Source: Calditrichota bacterium
GTDB lineage: Bacteria; Calditrichota; Calditrichia; RBG-13-44-9
NCBI GenBank assembly: GCA_016934605.1
Contig: JAFGSO010000507.1
Location: forward strand, 1 to 5,382
Direction: 5' to 3'
Length of the DNA: 5,382 bases
Shown here: positions 1-5,238 of the stretch, one piece after another
Layout: each line of letters begins with the position of its first letter
Numbering within the stretch: position 1 is the stretch's first letter
Program-made: the position numbers and the translations under genes
Notes under the pieces: generated by a model
What the model was told of the DNA's origin: nothing
The model's input: the letters and a program-made list of their open reading frames with translations, nothing else
Databases searched by the model: none

Positions 1-374
1 CGGGATATGGTGAATGGAGCATCGTTTGTATCAAATGGATCTCCATCCACGGCATCGCTCACTTTCACAAAACAGTCCTGAGAAGGCTCATCCGGAATAG
101 TCCAGTTATATTGCGCATTTCCGTTAACCGGACTGACAATATTGGTGGCAATAAAAGCCCAGTTTGCCCCGCCGTTAGTTGAATATTCAATATTAACACG
201 GGAAGGTCCGTCTGTTGTTAACCACTGGATGGTATGTTGTGAACCGACTTTCCAATCCTCTCCGCCATTTGGTTCGAAAACAAAAATAGTACTCTGAGAA
301 GATGCCAGTGATATGAATACTAACTGAAATGTGAAGATAAATCGTATATAGCTAATCATTTTTCTGTGGTTCAT
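1..374 (-). CDS. Secreted protein with Ig-like (Kre9/KNH-type) domain, N-terminal fragment
   Basis: Partial gene: the start is inside the window and the frame stays open for 124 codons to the left edge, so the C-terminal part is missing. The first 26 or so residues form a signal peptide (basic MNHRK, hydrophobic core IRFIFTFQLVFISLA, then SSQ), so the product is exported. Residues about 33-123 match the pattern of an Ig-like beta-sandwich found repeatedly in secreted proteins of the FCB group: PNGGEDW at 35-41, HTIQW at 47-51, VNIEYSTNGGANW at 60-72, YNWTIPD at 89-95 and CFVKVSD at 101-107. This resembles the Kre9/KNH N-terminal domain family. Such domains usually sit on surface or secreted enzymes and adhesins, often in several copies before a C-terminal sorting domain, but what follows here is unseen. 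The start is supported by a strong ribosome binding site ten bases upstream. The gene lies 48 bases after the TPR gene on the same strand, consistent with one operon. Specific function is unknown. Confidence 0.8.
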   Translation of the reverse strand, partial: MNHRKMISYIRFIFTFQLVFISLASSQSTIFVFEPNGGEDWKVGSQHTIQWLTTDGPSRVNIEYSTNGGANWAFIATNIVSPVNGNAQYNWTIPDEPSQDCFVKVSDAVDGDPFDTNDAPFTIS

Positions 375-381
375 AATTACG

Positions 382-390
382 ATTCTCCTT
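382..390 (-). promoter_or_regulatory. Ribosome binding site of the Ig-like secreted protein gene
   Basis: On the minus strand this reads AAGGAGAAT. The AAGGAG core (390-385) is followed by ten bases and then the ATG at 374. It supports this start over the in-frame Met at codon 6, which would leave a shorter signal peptide without its basic N-terminus. Confidence 0.75.
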
Positions 391-422
391 TAAATAATCA
401 GTATAATAATATTGATTGACCT

Positions 423-1034
423 TCACGGTAACGAAGGAGGCCCGGGTAGCGTGTTGTCGATGGGAGTTTCCCCATTTCCCCCGCCGGAAGCCAGGATGGC
501 AACCACTGCACCGGCAGCCAGTACACCACCGCCGATGAGATACCATTTGGTATTACTTCCCTTTTTCTTCTCCACTTTGGTCATTTTTTCCAGTTCTTTC
601 GGTTGTTTCACCTCTGGTTTCTGTTTCGGCTGCTGCTGCTCCACCTTCACTTCTTCCACCATTTTGGTAAAGGGTGGCGGATCCTGGACCGGATCCGATT
701 GATAATTCGGCACCATATCCAGCAGTTTTTTAACGGCCGTTCTGGCATCTTCCAGATAATCTTTGGCAATATAAGATAGTCCCAGCAGCCGGTAAGCTTT
801 CATTTTCTCCTGCTCGGTGAGTCCCGGTTTACCCAGGCATTCGGTGATGAGGCCAATCGCCTCATCAAATCTGCCGGTGTTATACCTCTGTTCGGCATCG
901 GCAAGTTGTTTTTCGCAAACGCCCTGACTCTGTGCATATATGGTATTAATCAGAGATGGTACCGGTAAAAAAAGAAGGCTGGATGATAACAGAAGGATAA
1001 ACACTAAACGAAAAAACTCTTTCAGAAAGGTCAT
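423..1034 (-). CDS. Exported TPR protein with C-terminal hydrophobic anchor
   Basis: A 203-residue protein when started at the ATG at 1034. Residues about 1-35 are a hydrophobic signal peptide or anchor (FFRLVFILLLSSSLLFLPV, possible cleavage after IYA). Residues about 40-110 hold two TPR-like helical hairpins: an ADAEQRYNTGRFDEAIGLI unit and an AYRLLGLSYIAKDYLEDA unit ending KKLLDMVPNY. A DPPPF segment follows, then a Gln/Pro/Lys-rich linker (about 130-162). A second hydrophobic segment, WYLIGGGVLAAGAVVAILA, lies at about 164-182, and the tail is Gly-rich, ending LPGPPSLP. TPRs mediate protein-protein contacts, so this is likely an envelope adaptor; no enzymatic motif is seen. A longer reading from the ATG at 1049 is possible, but that stretch overlaps the best ribosome binding site, so 1034 is preferred. 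The gene lies about 121 bases downstream of the kinase gene and 48 bases upstream of the Ig-like gene. I recall similar small proteins with a GGG...LPGPP ending in Calditrichota/KSB1-type genomes, with no assigned function. Confidence 0.8.
   Translation of the reverse strand: MTFLKEFFRLVFILLLSSSLLFLPVPSLINTIYAQSQGVCEKQLADAEQRYNTGRFDEAIGLITECLGKPGLTEQEKMKAYRLLGLSYIAKDYLEDARTAVKKLLDMVPNYQSDPVQDPPPFTKMVEEVKVEQQQPKQKPEVKQPKELEKMTKVEKKKGSNTKWYLIGGGVLAAGAVVAILASGGGNGETPIDNTLPGPPSLP
486..545 (-). other. C-terminal transmembrane-like segment of the TPR protein
   Basis: These codons specify WYLIGGGVLAAGAVVAILAS, a glycine/alanine-rich hydrophobic stretch long enough to span a membrane. It is preceded by a Lys-rich linker (KVEKKKGSNTK) and followed by GGGNGE and an acidic/proline tail. 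Since the N-terminus already carries an export signal, the basic side of this helix would face away from the cytoplasm, which is unusual. Confidence 0.65.
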
Positions 1035-1040
1035 TCTCAT

Positions 1041-1047
1041 CTCCTCC
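1041..1047 (-). promoter_or_regulatory. Ribosome binding site that sets the TPR gene start at 1034
   Basis: The minus strand reads GGAGGAG here. It lies eight to nine bases upstream of the ATG at 1034, the normal spacing. The longer candidate start at 1049 would put this motif inside codons 2-3, and the sequence upstream of 1049 (TTCCTTAAT) offers no Shine-Dalgarno match. The ATG at 1040 directly abuts the motif and is too close. Confidence 0.7.
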
Positions 1048-1155
1048 ATATTAAGGAATACAAGAAATATAATAACAAACTATTTAAACATGCCTCACTC
1101 AAAGTAGGGATTGTAGATCGTAAAATAAATGGATGAGTAAATAGGATTGATTTTT

Positions 1156-3246
1156 TTACTGCGATTCAGCAAGTTTAAAATGAAGAGGTTCTTTTACATC
1201 CTGGTAAATACTAACCTGCAGCGGTCCGCCCTGAAGTGAATATCCATCTTTTTGAACTGAGATTGTATGGGTACCGGTGCGTAGTTTTAACTGCTTCGGG
1301 GTATATTTCCCGGTTGGTTGCCCGTTCAGCAGAATTTGACAATAATTAGGCTCGGAGGTAACAGTTAGTGTATTCTCACGGTTGAAATCGATCACCAGGT
1401 CCTGGATTTTATCAGGTTCTACCTTAACATCCTGCTGCCATTCACCCAGGGCCGGATGGACAGCCTTCACCCGGTAAACACCAACCGCCAGACTGGCCCG
1501 ATACTGTTCGTTAGTATCTTTTTCCCGAAGTTCTCCATCCACGTAAATAGAACCCCAGGGACGGATCAGGATTTTTAGTTCACCTTTTAAGGCTTCCAGT
1601 ATACCGACGAACTTGGAATTCTCATCGGGCGAAAGAGTAATAGTTGCCGTATCATCTCTGTAACCGGCTTTTCTGAGGGTCATCCGGTAAGTTCCGGCTT
1701 TTACCGTGCGGTCGGATAAGGGGGTTGTTCCAATTGAATTATCATTTAACAAAACCATCGCACCGGCAGGTTCTGAAGTTACAGTGATGCTGGCCAGTGC
1801 CTCCAGAACCGGTGAAATTCTGGTCGTCTCCCCTTCACGCACGGTAAAAGAACTGGAATAATCCGAATATCCGCGTTTCCGCAATAACAGCATGTGGCGT
1901 CCCGTCCGCAATTCCTCTCCCTCCCGCGGCGTGGTACCGACAAATTTATTGTCAATCCATACCGATGCCTCGCCGGGCTGTGAGGTAATTATAACGGTTC
2001 CGACTTTAACAGCAGCCATCTGAACCGTTTCACTTTTTAAGTTGAACTGATACTCATTTAACGCAGCTGTCTGTACAAAAAGTGAGGTGTCAACCGGCCG
2101 ATAACCTTTTTTCTGAATTTGCAGCGATATCCGGCCCTCTCTCACCTCCACATCTTCCATCGGTGTAATTCCGACAGCACTGTCATTGATGAATATATTC
2201 GCCCCTTCAGGAGTACTGGAAAGACTGAGTGATGCCATTTTAGTAACAACCAGTTTATCTTCTTTTTTCCCATCACCGTCGAAAAAATGAAAAGGATCCT
2301 GTATGAGAATAAAGCCCAGAAATACGACTATCAGAAGGCTCAGTAACATAAAAGCGCTTTTTGCTGAAAAAATTTTCCGGGGAGCTTTGGTGGTCTTTTT
2401 TTCCGTCACGGGCGATACTTCAATTTTCTGGATCTGTTCCATCATCTCTTCTGCGCTCTGATAGCGCTTCTGCGGATCTTTGTCGATGGCTTTAGATATA
2501 ATTTTCACCAGAGACCTGGGAATATCAGAATTGAATTTCTGGGGAGAAGGAATCTGTCCTTCAACAATCATTTTCTGTATGGAAAAATCCGATTCGGTTT
2601 TCTCAAACGGCACCCGGCCGGCCAGCATTTCATAGATAGTCATCCCCAGAGAATAAATATCGCTTCTGAAATCCACATTTTTCAGCCCTTTTATCTGTTC
2701 CGGCGACATATAGTAGAGTGTTCCTGCCCGCATCTGGGTAACCGTACTGGAAGGACCGTGTTGCCTGATAACCTTGGCCAGACCGAAATCGGTCACTTTT
2801 ACCCTGAAATCCTGACATAACAGAATGTTACTTGGCTTAATGTCACGATGGATGACACCCACCTTGTGGGCATGACCCACCGCATTTAACAGTTGTTTGG
2901 ATATCTCGACTGAATCCTTCCAGTCAAAAGGTCCTTTTTCCCGGATCCAGTCGGAAATGGTTTTCGCCTGAACATATTCCATTACCATGAAAACGCCAAA
3001 TTCAGTATCCCGCAGGGCATGGACGGTCACGATATTGGGATTTTCCAGTCTGGCCAAAGCTCGTGCTTCGGTCTTAAATCGTTTTAGAAAATTTTCATCC
3101 CTGGCCAGCACAGGATCAATCATTTTCAGCGCCACTACCTTATCCAGGGAAGTGTCCAGAGCCTTATAGACCACCCCCATGCCACCACGGCCTACAACTT
3201 CCAGAATTCGGTATCCGTCAATAATTTTCCCGATCAGCGATTCCAT
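1156..3246 (-). CDS. Transmembrane Ser/Thr protein kinase with five PEGA repeats
   Basis: A 696-residue Hanks-type (PknB-like) kinase that transfers phosphate from ATP to Ser/Thr residues of proteins. The kinase domain spans about 12-276 and appears catalytically complete: glycine loop GRGGMGVV at 19-26, ATP-anchoring Lys41 in VALKM, helix C Glu60, catalytic loop HRDIKPSN at 133-140 (Asp135, Lys137, Asn140), metal-binding DFG at 153-155, an activation loop with several Thr/Ser (165-176) ending in SPE at 181-183, SDIYSLG at 195-201 and Arg261. The HRD arginine suggests control by activation-loop phosphorylation. A basic juxtamembrane stretch (282-296) leads to one transmembrane helix at about 297-316, placing the kinase in the cytoplasm and the rest outside. 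Five PEGA-like units follow at about 338-403, 416-481, 485-551, 555-621 and 625-692. There are no PASTA domains. The start codon directly follows the stop of the phosphatase gene, and the next Met lies inside the glycine loop, so the start is secure. The natural partner is the adjacent phosphatase. Substrates cannot be read from the sequence. Confidence 0.95.
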   Translation of the reverse strand: MESLIGKIIDGYRILEVVGRGGMGVVYKALDTSLDKVVALKMIDPVLARDENFLKRFKTEARALARLENPNIVTVHALRDTEFGVFMVMEYVQAKTISDWIREKGPFDWKDSVEISKQLLNAVGHAHKVGVIHRDIKPSNILLCQDFRVKVTDFGLAKVIRQHGPSSTVTQMRAGTLYYMSPEQIKGLKNVDFRSDIYSLGMTIYEMLAGRVPFEKTESDFSIQKMIVEGQIPSPQKFNSDIPRSLVKIISKAIDKDPQKRYQSAEEMMEQIQKIEVSPVTEKKTTKAPRKIFSAKSAFMLLSLLIVVFLGFILIQDPFHFFDGDGKKEDKLVVTKMASLSLSSTPEGANIFINDSAVGITPMEDVEVREGRISLQIQKKGYRPVDTSLFVQTAALNEYQFNLKSETVQMAAVKVGTVIITSQPGEASVWIDNKFVGTTPREGEELRTGRHMLLLRKRGYSDYSSSFTVREGETTRISPVLEALASITVTSEPAGAMVLLNDNSIGTTPLSDRTVKAGTYRMTLRKAGYRDDTATITLSPDENSKFVGILEALKGELKILIRPWGSIYVDGELREKDTNEQYRASLAVGVYRVKAVHPALGEWQQDVKVEPDKIQDLVIDFNRENTLTVTSEPNYCQILLNGQPTGKYTPKQLKLRTGTHTISVQKDGYSLQGGPLQVSIYQDVKEPLHFKLAESQ
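1171..2235 (-). repeat. Five tandem PEGA units in the kinase extracytoplasmic region
   Basis: Protein-level repeats of about 70 residues; unit starts are spaced 78, 69, 70 and 70 residues. Units 1-3 share the full pattern: a beta strand, S-x-P-x-G/E-A, a short I/V-x-I/L-N/D strand, then G(I/T)TP, a basic turn and a (K/R)xGY strand. These run 2235-2038, 2001-1804 and 1794-1594. Unit 4 (1584-1384) keeps the PWGSIYVDG strand and a YRVKAVHP strand but lacks the G-x-TP element. Unit 5 (1374-1171) has SEPNYCQILLNG, YTP and QKDGY. PEGA domains are extracytoplasmic beta modules seen in surface-layer and kinase proteins and are suspected of binding envelope ligands. The units are well diverged in DNA, indicating old duplication. 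Confidence 0.85.
2299..2358 (-). other. Transmembrane helix of the kinase
   Basis: Codons for residues about 297-316 (AFMLLSLLIVVFLGFILIQ core) form a single uncharged hydrophobic span. Lys/Arg residues on the kinase side (EKKTTKAPRK) and an Asp-containing stretch on the far side fit an N-in, C-out topology. Confidence 0.85.
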
Positions 3247-5223
3247 TTATCTCATATTCTCCTGTGATTGCGGTTCCTCCGCTGTTCCATCATTCTGGTG
3301 AATGGCCGGATGAAATTTAAAATCAGAAAAAACGACATAGGTATTCGGTCCGGCAAACAATCCGGCTTTACCCCTTATCAATTCCTTACTCAGCCAAGCT
3401 TTCAGCAGCTTGTTGTTGTAATACATCATAATCCAGGGCCCCAGACATTTCACCTTTAAGTGGAAATCCCCGGGCTTCTCCGATTCCAGCGGAACATAAT
3501 CAATATTCAATAAACGCTGAAACTGCTCCTCCTGTTTTTTCTCCAGCACAAATTCATTGGCAGTGATTTTTGAAAATTGAAAATATCGTTCTGAAAGATG
3601 TCCGGATGCTGACTGATAACCGACTATAATACCTACCGGGCTTTCCCTGTTATGGTCATTCAGCTTAACCAGCACCTCGATATCACTATCCTCCAGGTTT
3701 TCATTGTAAATGGCCTTTTTTGCTTTATTTGTTTCCAGAAAAACCAGACCATCATTTTTTAGAACATAGTCATTTGCAGTCAGATTGAATAATTCCCATT
3801 GCCCCGCACCTGCCGGAATGATCTGGTCGATTTCACCAGCCGGTTGAGAACTCATAACTTCCGGTTCAGCTGGACCCTGAGTGATATTAACTACTTCTCT
3901 TTCCGGGTTTGTGATGGAAGAATCTATTTCACTGGCCGGCTTTTTAAGCATCTCCCGGCATTCACCAATGGCCTTTTGCAATTGCTGATCTGTTGGCTGA
4001 AGTTCCAGTGCTTTCTGAAAATAAATAATAGCATTCTGATAGTCTTTATTGGATCGGTACTCTCTGGCTCTGTCTTTGTAAGCCCCGGCTATGCGGTCTA
4101 TACCTTTTACGGACTCCAGGTTCATGGGATCTCTGCCCAGGATGTTGAGATAAATTTTTAATGCATCATCCAGATTTCCCTTTTCAAACAGCCGATGGGC
4201 TTCGACGAATCTTCTCGATTCTTCAACTGTCTCCGGAACGGCTAAGTTTTCATGTGAAGAAGATATTTCGGGACTTACCTCAACACCGGAGGAATCCGAG
4301 GAAAAGATCGAAGATAATCTGTCGTCTATTGATGAACGGTAAGAATAGATAAAGGCCAGCAAAACTATGAAAAGAAACAGGAAAATCACTAAAAAGATCC
4401 TGTTCCATTTAAATTTTTTAACGGATTTAGAATCGTTTACGGTGGAATTTACTATTTTCTGACCAATTTCGATTATCTGAACCGTCACATTATCGTGGCC
4501 TCCCAGTTGATTGGCATATCCCACCAGCATTTCGCAGGCCTGCTGCGGAGAATGAGATAAAACCGTTTGCCTGAGGTCCTCCAGTGGAACTCTGGCGAGG
4601 CCATCGGAACAGAGCAGAAAATAATCGTCTGCCTGCAGCTCGATATTTCCGATGACATCAACTTCTGTCTCCGGCTTTACTCCCAGTGCTCTGACAAGTA
4701 CAGATTTTGATGGATGATCCTCGGCCTCCTGTTCCGATAATATCCCTTTGCGAAACATTTCGGCCACCTGGGTATGATCCTGGGTTAATTGCTCAATACC
4801 CCCGGAATTGATCCGATAAATTCGGCTGTCTCCCACATGAGCGATGTAAGCATATTTATCCGATATAACCAATGCCGAACAGGTTGTACCCATTTTAACA
4901 AATCCCTCTGCCCTGTTTGCCAGACGGTACACCTGCTCATTCGCAGCAATCATCGCTTCCTTCATTTTTGCCGGTATATCATTTCTGCTTGAAGAATAAT
5001 ATTTTTCGCCGAAAGTATTTACTGCAGCCTCGCTGGCCTCCCGGCCGCGTTCATGCCCTCCCATTCCGTCTGCAACGATAAATAACTGCCCGCCGGGATA
5101 GGATAGTTCATCATTACCGGAGGGAAATTTTCCGAAAAAATCCTGATTATCGGATCTCACCATTCCAATATCAGATTTGCTGCCATATTCGATGATGAAT
5201 CTGCTTCTTGAATTTTCTGGCAT
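3247..5223 (-). CDS. Transmembrane PP2C-type Ser/Thr protein phosphatase with TPR and LamG-like module
   Basis: A 658-residue protein. Residues about 8-255 form a bacterial PP2C/PPM metal-dependent phosphatase with the family's motifs in order: SDIGMVRSDNQD (17-28, with Arg23 and Asp28), VADGMGGHERG (50-60, metal-binding Asp52-Gly53), GTTCSALV (112-119), HVGDSRIYR (129-137), LTQDHT (146-151), VRALG (177-181), CSDGL (205-209, Asp207) and GGHDNVTV (241-248, Asp244-Asn245). It should therefore be active with Mn or Mg and remove phosphate from Ser/Thr proteins in the cytoplasm. A basic patch (KSVKKFKWNR) precedes one transmembrane helix at about 276-293. Outside, after a Ser-rich linker, residues 335-425 hold TPR-like units (FVEAHRLFEKGNLDDALKIY; YRSNKDYQNAIIYFQKALELQP). 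A second linker leads to a beta-rich domain at about 474-638. Its end (PWIMMYYNNKLL, then IRGKAGLFAG and VVFSDFKF) resembles LamG/DUF1080 concanavalin-like folds; that assignment is moderate. An in-frame TAG two codons upstream fixes the start at 5223 (the next Met is codon 21). The Shine-Dalgarno is weak. The gene abuts the kinase gene, the likely functional antagonist. Confidence 0.93.
   Translation of the reverse strand: MPENSRSRFIIEYGSKSDIGMVRSDNQDFFGKFPSGNDELSYPGGQLFIVADGMGGHERGREASEAAVNTFGEKYYSSSRNDIPAKMKEAMIAANEQVYRLANRAEGFVKMGTTCSALVISDKYAYIAHVGDSRIYRINSGGIEQLTQDHTQVAEMFRKGILSEQEAEDHPSKSVLVRALGVKPETEVDVIGNIELQADDYFLLCSDGLARVPLEDLRQTVLSHSPQQACEMLVGYANQLGGHDNVTVQIIEIGQKIVNSTVNDSKSVKKFKWNRIFLVIFLFLFIVLLAFIYSYRSSIDDRLSSIFSSDSSGVEVSPEISSSHENLAVPETVEESRRFVEAHRLFEKGNLDDALKIYLNILGRDPMNLESVKGIDRIAGAYKDRAREYRSNKDYQNAIIYFQKALELQPTDQQLQKAIGECREMLKKPASEIDSSITNPEREVVNITQGPAEPEVMSSQPAGEIDQIIPAGAGQWELFNLTANDYVLKNDGLVFLETNKAKKAIYNENLEDSDIEVLVKLNDHNRESPVGIIVGYQSASGHLSERYFQFSKITANEFVLEKKQEEQFQRLLNIDYVPLESEKPGDFHLKVKCLGPWIMMYYNNKLLKAWLSKELIRGKAGLFAGPNTYVVFSDFKFHPAIHQNDGTAEEPQSQENMR
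3258..3263 (-). promoter_or_regulatory. Kinase ribosome binding site inside the phosphatase gene end
   Basis: The minus strand reads AGGAGA, eleven bases before the kinase ATG at 3246. It lies within the last codons of the phosphatase gene, whose TAA (3249-3247) touches the kinase ATG. A ribosome terminating on the phosphatase would be positioned to reinitiate on the kinase, which suggests translational coupling. Confidence 0.7.
3310..3804 (-). other. LamG/concanavalin-like domain of the phosphatase (candidate)
   Basis: Residues about 474-638 alternate hydrophobic and polar positions like a beta sandwich. The opening WELFNLTANDYVLKNDGLVF resembles the first strands of LamG/DUF1080-type domains. 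The later strands FHLKVKCLGPWIMMYYNN, AGLFAG and YVVFSDFKF resemble the ligand-face and closing strands (vyvNGk ... G.iGL.a ... v.FdnfkV). No catalytic residues are evident. It would lie outside the cytoplasmic membrane and could bind glycan or peptide, but binding is inferred only from fold resemblance. Confidence 0.5.
3949..4221 (-). other. TPR-like repeats of the phosphatase
   Basis: Residues about 335-425 contain two recognisable TPR units with the usual small and aromatic positions: FVEAHRLFEKGNLDDALKIY with DPMN at its end, and AREYRSNKDYQNAIIYFQKA with ELQPTD at its end. They follow the transmembrane helix, so they are predicted extracytoplasmic and likely bind a partner protein. Confidence 0.75.
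4345..4398 (-). other. Transmembrane helix of the phosphatase
   Basis: Codons for residues about 276-293 give IFLVIFLFLFIVLLAFIY, an uninterrupted hydrophobic helix. The basic cluster on its N-terminal side predicts the phosphatase domain inside the cell and the TPR/beta region outside. Confidence 0.9.
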
Positions 5224-5238
5224 GAGCTATATTCTCAC

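Noticed and set aside
396..417. AATCA/TGATT inverted repeat between the TPR and Ig-like genes as a terminator
   Set aside because: The stem is only 5 bp and AT-rich, the loop is 12 bases, and there is no T-run at the right place; it would not terminate transcription reliably.
679..696. Two GGATCC hexamers 12 bases apart
   Set aside because: They encode two Asp-Pro pairs in the DPVQDPPP segment of the TPR protein; a codon coincidence with no sign of a larger repeat.
352..702. Open frames overlapping the TPR gene on both strands (about 64 and 96 codons)
   Set aside because: They lie across the TPR gene and the start of the Ig-like gene in other frames, have low-complexity Cys/Ser/Phe-rich or Arg-rich translations, and carry no domain or ribosome binding site.
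1050..1155. Terminator or promoter in the gap between the kinase and TPR genes
   Set aside because: An A-run follows the kinase stop on the minus strand, but there is no GC-rich stem and it is not a T-run on that strand. A TATTAT at 1074-1069 could be a -10, but nothing near TTGACA lies 15-19 bases upstream. A promoter here remains possible but unsupported.
1156..3246. Pseudokinase possibility
   Set aside because: The glycine loop, VALK lysine, helix C Glu, HRD, Asn140, DFG and SPE motifs are all present, so there is no sign of lost catalysis.
2630..4992. Further open frames of 60-120 codons inside the kinase and phosphatase genes
   Set aside because: All overlap well-supported kinase or PP2C coding sequence, and their translations show no recognisable motif; they are antisense or shifted-frame shadows.
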